DNA of 28,413 bases from NCBI GenBank assembly GCA_966128725.1, contig CBHYLN010000065.1:1-28413 (forward strand), in the 5' to 3' direction. Under the pieces are notes generated by a model. It did not search any database and was not told where the DNA came from. It worked only from the letters and a program-made list of their open reading frames with translations. Origin of the DNA: JAFDZV01 sp966128725. Its GTDB lineage: Bacteria; Bacteroidota; Ignavibacteria; OLB7. Shown here piece by piece: positions 8,601 through 19,500 of the stretch (positions within the stretch are counted from its first letter, which is position 1; each line of letters opens with the position of its first letter). The position numbers were made by a program, and so were the translations under genes.

Positions 8601-9256
8601 GCCTTGCATTCGAGAGCCTTGGGCTGCGCTACGAGGTGGAAATTGGCGACGTACCGTTCGTGCCCGATTTCAATTTCATCTACGAGCGAATCGCGATCGA
8701 TACGGCGCAGGGTGCCACGGTTGCGCGCAGCGGAAGCCTGGTCCGCAATTTCCCGATGCGGGTGTTGGCGCTGCGTTGCAGCACTGGGGCGGCCCCAACG
8801 GCGCAGGGTTTTGTTGTGCTGCGCTCGCCGCTCGATACCTCGTTCGATCCGCTTACCACACGGTGGTACGGGTTGGAGTTCGAGTTGAATCTTGGCACGC
8901 TTGGTGAACTCGCCGCCAATGCCGGCATCGTTGTGCGGGTGATGCTGGCGTGGTCGCCGGGTGGTGTCGCCAAGGCAAAGGCCGCTGCTCACTTGAAATT
9001 CCCGGGCGTAGGCGCGGCCAACAACGATATGATGAGCATCGAGGGTGTTGTTAAGCTGGGGGCCAGCTCGTACGAGCTGGTAAAGGTGGCCAACGGATTT
9101 GCAATCCGTTTGAAGAGCTACGCCCTCCGCCTTCTGGGCCTCAGCCTTCCTGTTGGCGGCGGGCCGGACATCGTCATCTTCAGCAATCCCGATCAGGCGG
9201 AAGCCTCGCCCGAGGACGTGCTGGGATGGTATGCGGTGTATCCGCGCCCACTGTAG
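5684..9256 (+). CDS. Large protein of unknown function, first of the giant-gene block
   Basis: 1190 residues from an ATG at 5684 (MSEL). There is no signal peptide, lipobox or membrane segment. The first 380 residues are acidic, with clusters such as EDDDE and EFDDDE and scattered cysteines (CC near residue 34; CWDPCD near 264-269). The middle is beta-rich with aromatic residues. The C-terminal 300 residues are strongly beta-patterned and contain GFLKF at residues 948-952, preceded by an ADF-like strand. A similar phrase, LGFLKM, occurs in the giant protein two genes downstream (residues 807-812), hinting at a shared module. No catalytic motif is recognisable. It is followed after 121 bp by the exported MBL-fold gene on the same strand. 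It may be a structural partner of the giant protein, but that is inference from position and the shared phrase. Confidence 0.85.
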   Translation: MSELMLTQHGNSKLYVPQEPTGFECRVWIAFYCCEPKDDENQGGQPNPPGPISIGTLWDDYLGYVLILHAEPPASYLDAFAARVAANYGSTPPANVDFVWMAYDTAADSIEEIAHVVTTYTEDDDEVRHYLTSGTEVIDFGGYKLPIDDKVRVLYSATAKPGAIWGEATGFVLEYPDPPSPKCPSARAVAQPDPMKSMYLNMTGERAGCLQATAVIFDYYSDLPSSWDVGLRYVAAIDGTDVEQFYPVFDPDGDCFPLLWMCWDPCDHLNPTRTFLTVHRQFVELSNVGEESCDVELVPCVVDYLPTFFRTVTGERIALSPVDWGADPAKLVFEMRWAAETEFDDDEYYLVPSGSFELVLVDGVGEEIDSDDEIAEFEPARFMCGLAGVESVEFSPRDDGAPGDRIMFFEHHAAYAPAYPVFGAGAVATGTTSPLQLLSCDYHTAWASIHKLLGVQGAGAVYCSQPEQGPLYSSTANGFTVADNRLLQLVEPVAEALPAPAAAKCFPIAPVAGTEGVGQEFVEEFEGQILSPFRRERILRFVEPIPCDGTGPFEPCFDNVAAHGMPGKQHDPGIDGYADAVKDVGTARATTPQGVIVDFVAGQWNSILVANNATTHTVVKFDTPDHALRAAFQSNQLFLVASKASHLQGMTANVNLGDWAFQLDVANCTFPTTNPTPATGFADLNNVLLVKFGPGSIAQRLQDTKAWTNPGDFNECAPERLQLLATRIRAFVAAARVKAANDAAYKRFVSVIDDEQWTGVVGLNVSIDVPSMPAELQFLAAGANQQLFVAHHVVVETGFVQLQNGSVVPADASSFALVDYRDDSENTSTEDVSFKLREFYLRFDNSGVLDYRSRVDLIVNRMFDEPVLRVEGAPQGAGNAIVIVGAREMHSAVPKYSFVVDGTRRFVLDSKVIAEVDVRKVEFVATSLDRSEPFYRRVLIMADFAFFGFLKFHSMSIGSGQQAVSCDLFSYDRLAFESLGLRYEVEIGDVPFVPDFNFIYERIAIDTAQGATVARSGSLVRNFPMRVLALRCSTGAAPTAQGFVVLRSPLDTSFDPLTTRWYGLEFELNLGTLGELAANAGIVVRVMLAWSPGGVAKAKAAAHLKFPGVGAANNDMMSIEGVVKLGASSYELVKVANGFAIRLKSYALRLLGLSLPVGGGPDIVIFSNPDQAEASPEDVLGWYAVYPRPL

Positions 9257-9377
9257 AACCAGAGTGAGATCGCCGTGCCGCGCGCGCGCCCGACTGCGCG
9301 AGCCGCACCGTGATAAGCGGTGAAAAGACTACCACAACAATTTTCCTGGGTTACACCCGGGAGAAGGAAATACCACC

Positions 9378-10544
9378 ATGAATCGCGTGTTCACCGCGAC
9401 GTTGTTCGTCGCGTTCATGATCTGTGCGGTGGGTGCTCGCGCCCAGAGCCTGAAGATTTTTCACATCGGCATCGGCCAGGGCGATTGCACACTCATCATC
9501 GCCACCGAGCGGATAAAGAACAAGGATGTGTCGAAAAGCGTGCTGATCGATACAGGGCCGTATTCGTCCGACCAGCGCATCGAACCTATCTGGCAATACA
9601 TCAAGGATACGTTGGCCGCGTATGGTGTTGGGGGGCTCGACTATTTCGTCATCTCACACCTGCATCACGATCACATGGCCGGTGCGGTAAAGATCCTGAC
9701 CAAGCTGGTTGCCGAAGGTAACGCGTGGAAGAATCGGATCAACGTTGTTGACCGACTGGCTTTTCCCGATGTCTGGACGGCGCCGTACGGCGAATGCTGG
9801 GACAACGACGGCACCGCCACTATTACCAAGTATGAGGCATTCCTGACGGCTAATCTACCAACGCGTCGATTGCCGGTACACAGCGGGGATAACCTCTTCA
9901 AGGGGTTCAAGAAGATCAAGATGATCTGCGTTGCCGCTAACGGAGCCGTTGATAAGACTATCCATGCTCAGGCTGGGGCCACAGCGCGCGAAGCAAGGGA
10001 TGAAAATGACCTTTCGTTTGCCTTCCTGATTCAGTTCGAAGGGTTCGCATACTACACCGGTGGCGATCTGGGTGGCGGCGGCGGCGGGTATTCCAACATG
10101 GAGGGGCCTGTGGCAACGTACATGAATACGTTGCGTGCAACCAGGGATTTTCATCTTTGCGCGTTCAAGTGCGGCCATCATGGCAGCGACCACTCAACCA
10201 AGGATGCCTTCCTTACCGCGTGTAACCCCTACCTGGCGATTATCAGCTCGGCGCTGCGATCGTTCAGCGGAACGCAGCTTCCATTTCAGACAACGCTTGA
10301 CAGGTTGACCAGCAAGGGATGCGTGATACGGTATACGTATCAGGGGAATAAAACGAAACAGTCCGAGGGCGACCCAGTCTACCTGCGGGATCTCATCCTG
10401 TACCTGAACTCGGCTCCGGGTTGGCTACGTGATGTTTCCATTGCCGTAAAGAGTGTCCGCCGCGAGCTTGATTTTTCGTTCAAGACACCGCTGTCCACCA
10501 CGCTGGAGACGTTGGTGTGCAATAAGGTGCATACCAAAAGATAA
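9378..10544 (+). CDS. Exported ComEC-like metallo-beta-lactamase-fold hydrolase
   Basis: 388 residues. The ATG is preceded by an AAGGA ribosome site 9 nt upstream. Residues 1-22 form a Sec signal peptide (cut expected at Ala-Arg-Ala/Gln). The body carries the metal-binding motifs of the MBL fold: a GQGDCTLI strand near residue 34, HLHHDH at residues 94-99 (HxHxDH), Asp230 in a TGGDLGG context, and K-C-G-H-H-G-S at residues 264-270. The last two match the stand-alone ComEC/Rec2-type hydrolase domain (GD and KxxHHGS), a group that includes nucleases and phosphodiesterases. All expected ligands are present, so it is probably active in the periplasm or outside the cell; the substrate is unknown. 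Only 27 bp separate its stop from the giant gene, so the two are almost certainly co-transcribed. Confidence 0.92.
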   Translation: MNRVFTATLFVAFMICAVGARAQSLKIFHIGIGQGDCTLIIATERIKNKDVSKSVLIDTGPYSSDQRIEPIWQYIKDTLAAYGVGGLDYFVISHLHHDHMAGAVKILTKLVAEGNAWKNRINVVDRLAFPDVWTAPYGECWDNDGTATITKYEAFLTANLPTRRLPVHSGDNLFKGFKKIKMICVAANGAVDKTIHAQAGATAREARDENDLSFAFLIQFEGFAYYTGGDLGGGGGGYSNMEGPVATYMNTLRATRDFHLCAFKCGHHGSDHSTKDAFLTACNPYLAIISSALRSFSGTQLPFQTTLDRLTSKGCVIRYTYQGNKTKQSEGDPVYLRDLILYLNSAPGWLRDVSIAVKSVRRELDFSFKTPLSTTLETLVCNKVHTKR

Positions 10545-10571
10545 CGCTCACCATCACCACGAGGCACGCAG

Positions 10572-13500
10572 ATGACTCTCGCAGCCATATACGACGCCAT
10601 TAATGGCGTACTCAATAGCGAAGCCGGCACGGTGTCGATTAACACCGAGCTGAATAGTGCCGAATGCTACGTCCGGGCATGCGGCGAACTCGCAATCACG
10701 CAAATTGATCTCACGAACGCTGTGCTGACTCGCGGTGCTGGCGAGTACGGAAATGTCGTGCTTACGGGCAACGGAACTGTACTGCAGGACGCTGTGACAG
10801 TGACCCTGACGTTCGAGGAAACAGCGGATGATCCACAGAAGTGCACGATTACCTACTCGATGCCCGCCCGAAACATATCGGGCATTATGTCCAAATTCAA
10901 TTTGACGTTGGGCGCAGGGGCAGTGGACAATCTACCAACCGCCGCGTTTACCGCGATCGCGGTATCGGTAAGCGCCGACGCCGATGTTGCCACCATCTCG
11001 ATCGAAGGCAGCGCACAGAGTCTGAATTGGGAAATGCTTGCCACGCCCGCAATCACGTTGACGGGAATCGGTTGTACGCTTTCCTGCTCGCATGACGATA
11101 CGGCAACCAACTGGAAGCTGGAAATCACCGGTACGTTTACGCTGGCGCAGAAGGATTTAGCGGTGGTGTTCTCCATCGCATGGGGTAGCGCCCATATTGG
11201 CGATGCATGCGAGCTCCGGTTAAGTGGGGCCGATCCCGTTGTCGGCCTAACCCCCGGCGACATTGGAACTCTGTTGAACATTCCGGTGGGCAATTCGTTG
11301 CCGGCGTTCTTCAACTCGGCACAGGGATTCAAGCTGACGTCGATAAGCATCATGTTCTCGTTGGCGGCAAAGTCAATCTACTCAATTACCACGCAGTTTA
11401 CATGTGATGGTTCGTGGGAGGTTGTGACAGGTTTTTCGATAGGCAAAATCTCGCTTTTGGTACGTATTCTCAGCCCGGCGGCACAACCGAAAATTTCGAT
11501 TTCGGCCCGAGGCACTATTACGATCCAGCAGATCGAGTTTGATGTCGCGGTGGCAAAATCGGCTGGCGCGTCGCGTTGGCTGCTGGAATTTTCGTGTACG
11601 AAGCCCGGCCTTACGATCGCCAAACTTGGTGGCCTGCCGGGTGGCGTTGATCCAAACAACTGGAATCTTCCGGATGGTCTGGGCACCCAGAATCAGTTCA
11701 GCCTGGATCACGCGGCGTTCGAGGTAACCCTTGTGCCGCCGGCGTTCCATCGGATCCATATCGAGGGATCGATGGTGGGGGTATGGACCGTGATCGAGGG
11801 CGGGCTGGAAGTGAAGGACCCGAGCTTCGAGATCGCGATTCAGCCTCGCAACGGTGTTGCCAACGGCATCAATGGGCATATCGAAGGTCTGCTGGTTATT
11901 CCGGGGCAGGCAGGGCAGCCGCCCATTGCCGAGCTTGCGGTGATGTTGGAACGCACAAACGGCCAGTGGCGCTTTGCCGCGCGGTCGTTGAATTCCGTGA
12001 AGCTTGTTGACGTCATGCGCAAGCTTCTGCCTGCCGGCCAACCGCCTTGGTTGAGCGAGATGGCGTTCGCCAGCATCGAACTCACGGATTTTTCAGCGTC
12101 ATATGCCTCGGCAACCGCTACGCTGGCCGGGAATTTCGGTATATCCGCAACGTTCTTGAACGTTTTTAGATACGATTTCGGCAGTGGGGATCTGAATGTG
12201 GAGCGTGTTCAGGTGACATTCCTGAAGCGGTTCACGGTGACGCCGGCCTCGGCCTCGAATTATTTCATGATCTCCGGCGAGGTGGTTGTTGCCGATGTGC
12301 GCCTTACCGTTCGGTTCGAGCATACTTCGCCGGCCGGACCAACACGTATCGGCGGTGAAATTGGTGGTGTAACCGGAACGTACCACCGCGACGGACTCGA
12401 TAAGTATTTCGAATTCGGTTTCCGCAATCGCACCATTGGCGACATGGTGGCCTTTGTCGCTGACATGGCCAACCAGGTTGGTGCGGGAAATCTCCTGCCT
12501 CGCGAGCTGCCGTATCCGTGGAGCATGCTCAGCAACATCAACCTGGATGCGCTGACGTTTACGGTGTATACATCCCCAAGGGGCGATCAAAAGCGCTTTG
12601 GATGCACTGTAACCTTTCCCAGGCCTATCAATCTGGGATTCTATTCGCTCACCGCGGTTTCGATATACAAGATTGGCCCCGGTCGCCAGGTGAGCCTTGC
12701 ATTCACCGGCACGGCATTTGGCGCCGGAGCACCGCAAACCACAAGCATGGATCTTGGTGGCCAGCCACCGGCGATGCCGGGCAGTACGGCGCGGTTCTTC
12801 AGCCTGGATTTCCTTGCCCTTGGCCAGCGCCTGCGCATGACAACGCCCACGGGCCGCACGGTGACTTCGGCGCTTGCCGACATGCGTACGGCGTTCCAGC
12901 CCGGGCAGTCGGGCCTGCCCGTTGGCGGCAATAATGCGTTGCAGTTCGATCGGGCCAGTTCCTGGCTGCTGGGTATCGATTTCTCGATGCTCGGATTTCT
13001 CAAAATGGGTGCCGTGTTCAACAACGGCAATTTCGCCGGCGTGCGCATTGAGCTGGGAGGCGACCGCTTCCCCAGGCTTGCAGGTTTCAGTTTCGAGATT
13101 CTGTACAAGAAGGTCACCGAGTCCGTTGGTGTGTACCAGATCGAGCTTCGGCTTCCCGACGCCATCCGTCAGTTGGAGTTTGGCGCGGTGAGCGTAACGA
13201 TTCCGGTGATCGCCATCGACATCTATACCAACGGCAATTTCCGGATCGACCTCGGCTTCCCACGCAACAACGATTTCTCCAGGTCGTTTGCCGTGCAGGT
13301 GTTCCCGTTCCTGGGTGCTGGTGGTTTCTACTTCGCACTGCTGGAGGGCGATACCGCCACGCAACTTCCATCGGACTATGTGGTTGGCAGCGGCACGTTC
13401 CGCCCGGTGATCGAGGCCGGCGTGGGCCTGAGCATTGGCGTGGGCAAGATCATCGAGCGCGGCATTCTGCGCGCGGAGCTCTCGCTTACGTTCCAGGGCA

Positions 13501-16500
13501 TCCTTGAAGGCGTGCTTGGGTTCTTCAGTTCGGCTACCGACCAGCAACGCGCGCTGTATTACCGCCTGGAAGGATCGTTTGCCGTTGTGGGGCGCATCCA
13601 GGGGCGCGTGAATTTCGCCGTGATCTCCGCGAACGTGATGCTGGAGGCCTATGCCCGGGTGCGGGCGGTGTTCGAATCGTTCAAGCCGATTCCGCTTACG
13701 TTCGAGGCCGGCGTGAACGTTGAACTTTCGGTGCGTGTGGGAACCGAGTGGTTCGGATGTGATATCAATTGCTCGTTCTCCACCCAGATCAGCGAAACCG
13801 TCACGATCCCGGCGGCCGAAACAGGTACTCCGTTGTGGGCAAGGCTGCCGGGGGCTGGTGGCCAGCATGCCCTGCCACATGCTTTGCCGCATGGGCTGCC
13901 CGCGCACGGTATTGCCGGCGATGTGATGGCGCATGGGGTGGGCGACCTTACCACATCCGTTGCTCGGTACCCCAAGTTGAACTGGGACAACCCGATCGAC
14001 CTTTCCGCCGATCCCAACGGCGACGGACGCCTGCCGATCTGGCTTGCGTTCCGTCCGCAGTTCGCGTTGTCCAGAACACAGGCGCAGCAGATGCCCTACT
14101 ACGTGGGCATGTTGTTCATGGAGGGGACGCCCGTTACCCAGGCCCCGGGACTAAACAGGAGTGATTTCGACAAGCTTGCCGAGGCCGTGCTGTTGTGGAT
14201 GATCAATGCGTTGAAGAATCCCGGAACGCCGGTTACGCAGCGCTCGCAGCTACAGGCGCACACCGTAAGCAAGCAGGAGCTTGAAACGCTGCTGAAGGTG
14301 CTCACCGCGCGGCCACGGGGGCGCTCGCCGTTTACGTCGGAACAGGTAACGGCGATGTTGAAGGGGATGTTCACGATCACGTTGTGGGCGCCGAACGAAA
14401 ACCGCCGGCGACCGGTGCCGGTGCCGGGCGTTATCCCGCAATATGATCGACCAACGGTAACCGTATTCCCGATGATTCCGGAGCTGGAGCTGCGGCGATT
14501 TGTGCATGATGGCACCGAGGAGGGCGAATACGCTCCGGTGGTATTCAAGGAACAGACGCTTGTGCCGCCCGAATATCACGACGACATGGCGCTGTATTTC
14601 TCGCAGCTCAGCGTGGATTTCCAGAACGACGTTGAAGAAAGTGTGGATGCGCCACTCGACAGTGATCTGTATCCGGCCGGCACATACGCTCCGCGCTCCA
14701 TTGCCGAGTTCGTGTTCGAGGACTATTTCATGATCGTGGCGCGTGCGGCCATTCAGGGCAGCCTGGATGTTCTGGGATCGGTTGAGGTTACAACCGTTGC
14801 CGGCGATACCACGGTGCAGCTTGCCAACCGGCTCAGCGTGCCGTTGGCAACAATCGCAACAAACGGTGCCGGCGTTGTGCTGCAGGCCGGCACCGCAATG
14901 GTTAGCAGTGGTGCGCGCGTGACAACAGTCACCGACGACTCGTTGGCCTCCATCTCGGCACAGTTTGGTGTTGACTACGATTACGACTTCTACGAACGCT
15001 TGCTGATGGCCAATGCATTTGTGCCCGGCCTGATACGCGAAGGCTACGAGATAGTGGCTGAAGGGTGGGAGCCGTACACGGTTGGCGCAGGCGAAACCGT
15101 TGCCGGAATCCGCGAGGCGATGAGCCCACCGTTACCGCTGATTGCCCTGGCATATGCAGTCGCCTACGATAATGCGCTGGCGGCCGGGAAGGATGTTACC
15201 GTTCCGTTTGGCGCGGCCAGCTACACGGTAAGTGTGATTGGCAGTTATCTGGACCAGGTTGCCACCATTACCGCGTATGCAACCGAACAGGCACAGCGCG
15301 ACTATCTGGCTGCGATGGGTGATCTGAACGCGTACACGCCGGATATCTTCCCAACGGATGCGCTGATTTCGCTGCCGGGTGGTGGTACACACACAGTGGT
15401 GGCCGGGGAAAGCCTTGCCTCGATTATCAATTCCTTGGCGCTGGCAACAACGCCCGGGGCGCTTCTGCTGGAGAATGCAACCGATCCGTACGCGGTGAGC
15501 GCCGGCATCCAGCTCCTGCTTCCGCCGATCTCGTTCACCACGCAGACCGGAGATACGTTGGGCGGGCTGGCTGCAACGTATGGCGTTCACGTGGTGGATT
15601 TGGCGCGTGCCAACGTTACCGCGCCGCCAACATTTGTTCCCGGCGCAACGCTTACCGTTGAAAACGTGGGCACAATCAACGCGGGCCTCCTTGCCGAGCT
15701 GATGCACGGCACCGATGGGTTCCGCAACGTGGCGGGCATGGCATCGCGGTTCATGCTCCCGGGATTGCGCCTTCCGAAGCCACGGTTCTTCGTTGGTACC
15801 GACGAAACGCCGTGGGAGGGTGAGGACTCGCTGCCGCTGTATTACCTCACCGGCCAGCAGTTCGGCCTGCCGCTGTATCAGCCGCAAGCGGTGCCGCCAA
15901 ACGCATCGTTCCGCATCACACTGGGCAACAAGCGCGGTGCCGGTGCGCGTCCGAACTGGATCCGGTACGATGTTGAGCGGATTGATCCTACCGACGCCGG
16001 TGAAACGTACGTTGAGATCAAGCTTGCCGCGGCACAGTTGGAATGGGTTGCAAGGTTCGCCAAGGCATCGTTGATGCCCGTCACCTCCGAAATTTTCGAC
16101 ACGCCGCTGTACAGCTCGGTGCCCGCCGAGTTCCCGTTGGGCAAGGTCACCGAGGCGTTGGTTGCGCCTGCGGTGGGTGGCGGGCAAGCCACAACGCTTG
16201 TGCTCTGGAATTTCTCGGAACCACTTGCGCAGTTGGTGGGCGGCTATCGTGGCGTGCAGCCGAAGCTGGATCTGTACGTGCGTTCACAGACCCAGACCGA
16301 CATCTCGCAACAGCTTGACGCGCTTGGCGGGTATGAATGGGCTTCGGCGATCGAAGTGACGGTACGCCGGATAATAGGCCCGAATGGTGTTCCGCTGCCA
16401 ACCACATACGAGATCGACGGCACCGACCCGGACGGCATTGGCCGGTTGGACGGCGTGCTGCGTACCGCAGCCAATTCGCTTGGCGAAGTGCAGATCCTGT

Positions 16501-19500
16501 ATCAGCGCAAGGTGGCCGATCGTGCGGTGGGCCTGGCGTCCGACGGTGCCGGCAATATCGGAGCGTTCATCGCCCAGGCGAATCTCTCCACGTTGAACAA
16601 TCCCGATGCGGCCAAGGGGATCGATCTGACCAAGGCGGCGCCAACGCCGGCGCAGGTGCCCAACATGTTCAATGGAGGCACGAAGCTTGCCACGCTGGCG
16701 TTGCTGTGGCAGGCAAGCCAGGTGCGTTCCGGCGGCTACTTCCTGTATTATCGCAAGCGAACTGCTGACGGAAGCGAGGTAGGGCTGCCCGACTCGGTGT
16801 TCAGCACGGAGGGGACGGCTGTGCTTACAATTCTGGTGCCGTTGACGGCGACCGGCATACAGGTGCCACGATTTGTCAACCGGGTACTGCGTACGTCGCC
16901 TTTGGCTACCGGCATGACCATTGTTGCGCGTGCCGCCAAGCAGCTCAACATCAGTGTAAACGTTACCGACCAGACAACGGTGGAGCAGTTGACACGCCGT
17001 TACAGCGTGAGCTCGGCGGCGTTGATGGCGAACTTGAAGAACCTGACTCTTCGCGTGCCCGCAGCGCCGGAACAGCCGTTGAAGCTGTTGATATCCGGTA
17101 GCCAGGCACAGATTCTTGCAGGTGATACGGGGTGGGCTTCCGTTGCTGCACGATACCCGGGTGTTACAGCCGCGGACATGCAGGCCGCCAATCCTGGTGT
17201 GACGGTGGCAGCCGGCAACGCGATTGTTGTGCCGGGGTTCTGGCATACCGTGCAGTCGGGTTCAACGCTTGCATCGATTGCCACCACGTACAGCATAACC
17301 CCGGAGATGATCGCGTATGCCAACCCGCGCGTGCGCATGTTCGCCGGTGGCGGCATCACCATCGAGGATGGTGCCGAGATCAAGACTCCAACCGTTCCGG
17401 CTGGCCATGTCGGAGCTTCGCTGTGGCGTACCCCGCCCAACGAGAATCTCATGGGTAACCAGGGAACCAATCCGGCGTGGTTCAACGAGCAGCTTGCCTA
17501 CATGTTCAGCCTGCTCAGCTTCTATGTGCGTCCAAATGCGTGGTTCAACGGCTCGGTACGGAGCCTGGCCGTTGGCCCTGGACAGCAGCGCGTTGGCCCT
17601 GGCGGAATTACGCCTCGAGCCAATGCATGGTGGTATGATATCCTGCTGCCGATTTACAAGCTGTGGGCCAGTTCTCCGGCTGCGCCGCCTCAGGCATGGA
17701 AGCCGCATCCGGGCCTGAGCCCGTATCGCGGTGTGGGCGGTCTGCTGGAGCTTGGCGCCGAGTGGCGTGATGGATTCGGCAATGTTACCGCGGCATACCT
17801 GCCGATGGCCACTCAGGACGTTAACAATAACGTGCTGCCGGCACTGCGCGGTACCGGCCTGGAACCCTATCACTCGGTGTCGCTGTTGGGGTACACCGAC
17901 GAGCTTATCGGGCTGGAGCGGTGGCCGTCAACCAACGCTGGCTACACGGTTGTGCCTAAGGAGGCCGGTGGCGCGGAGTTGATCGTTGCTATTCGTTTCG
18001 ATCCGTCGCGTTACACCACCGGTGGAACCGGCGGTGCGGGCAATGTGCGCAGTGCCGTAAAGGCCGATCTGACCACGTATCGCCGTCTGTATTATCAGCT
18101 TACATGGGGCAGGCAGCTTGCGTGGGTGGAGACCACAATCAACGATCGTACCCGGTTCGAGATCGACATCGCCGCTGTGATCGCCTATGTGGAGCGGATT
18201 CTGGAACTGTTGCATGGCCTGGCTAATACGGCAGATGGCGATTGGCCGGCGTCGATCGCGGCAATCGAGCCGCTGTTGGTACGCTACAACGTCTCGATGA
18301 CCAATACAGCCCCGTGGTTCCCGCTTGCGGTATGGTTCGGTATCACACGCACAGGCCCTGTGGATACGAACTTCCTGGATGTCCCGGGCGTGCGCGAGGC
18401 GGCGCACGAGGTGGAGCCGATCCTGAACATGACGGTGGCATTCTGCGAGCTTGGGATAAATGTGCAGTTCCCCGATAACTTCGAGGACGACACGCTGCGT
18501 GGCTTTGCGCAGGTGTTCGAGAGCGCGTTGTTCGACGTGAAGGTTGCATCCTCGCGGGCAATGGTTGGCGAGGTGGAAATCGAGTCGCGCACCAGGCTGT
18601 GGGCGGTTCAGGTGACATCCGAGGGTCTGGTGAACTATCAGGTGGATACATCCAGCCCGGCCTTCTTCGCCATACCGCCACTGGCCACGTTTGCCATATC
18701 GAAAAACGATGTGCCACTGCGTGTGTACGCCAACAAGCAACTGGGCGCCGATGCAACGGCTACCAAGTCGTATTCGTCGATCGATCTCGATGTGTGGGCC
18801 AAGTCATTGTTGAACGCCATCGACACGGTACTGTTGCCGCAATACCTGGTCCCCGCCCGTCTGCTTGCAACAGGGCCGGGCGCCAATTGTTCGGTGGGTG
18901 CGGCCTCGTGTATCGACGCCATCATTGCCGCGAAACGGACCATCGCCGAGTCGATCGCCGGCACCGTGGACCTGCTGTCCGACAACAACATCGGCGACCT
19001 GGCACAGGCGCGGCAGTTGATGCTGCAGCGTCTGAAGGTTCGGTTGTCGAGCGCCTACGAAACCGATGTGCTTCTTCAGTTCCCGGTTGATGTGCAGTCG
19101 CCGTTCACCCAGGACGAAGCTCATGTACCCAAGCTCTTCGGGCAGCCCATATTGAAGGGGGCGGGGGCAAATACTGGAAAGCCCGAGTATACCCTCTCCA
19201 CATCGCGCATTCCGTTGAAGCAGAACGGTTCGAACATGACGTTCCTGTTCCGCTCGGAGAAGGCGATACCGGAACAGACGCTTGATGTTGCGTTCGACTT
19301 CAGCGTTACGGCGCTGGAGCGCAGCATTGCCGACGTACCCTACAGCCCGGAGTTCTCAGCCTCGGAGTGGTTAACATTCCTTGTGCCCGACATGGTGCGC
19401 AACGTGGATATTTCGATCCCCATTCCGATCCGTTCCTATCCGGTTGCGCCGGCGCTGGTACGGCAGGAAATCTGGCGAGCGGTTGATCAGCAAACGCCGC

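Noticed and set aside
9274..9309. Possible terminator between the 1190-aa and MBL genes
   Set aside because: The CG-rich inverted repeat has several mismatches and no T-tract, so it does not support splitting the operon.
12099..13934. A 611-codon minus-strand frame inside the giant gene
   Set aside because: It has GC-rich shadow composition (Arg/His-rich) and opposes a continuous 3397-codon gene with coherent repeats and LysM motifs.
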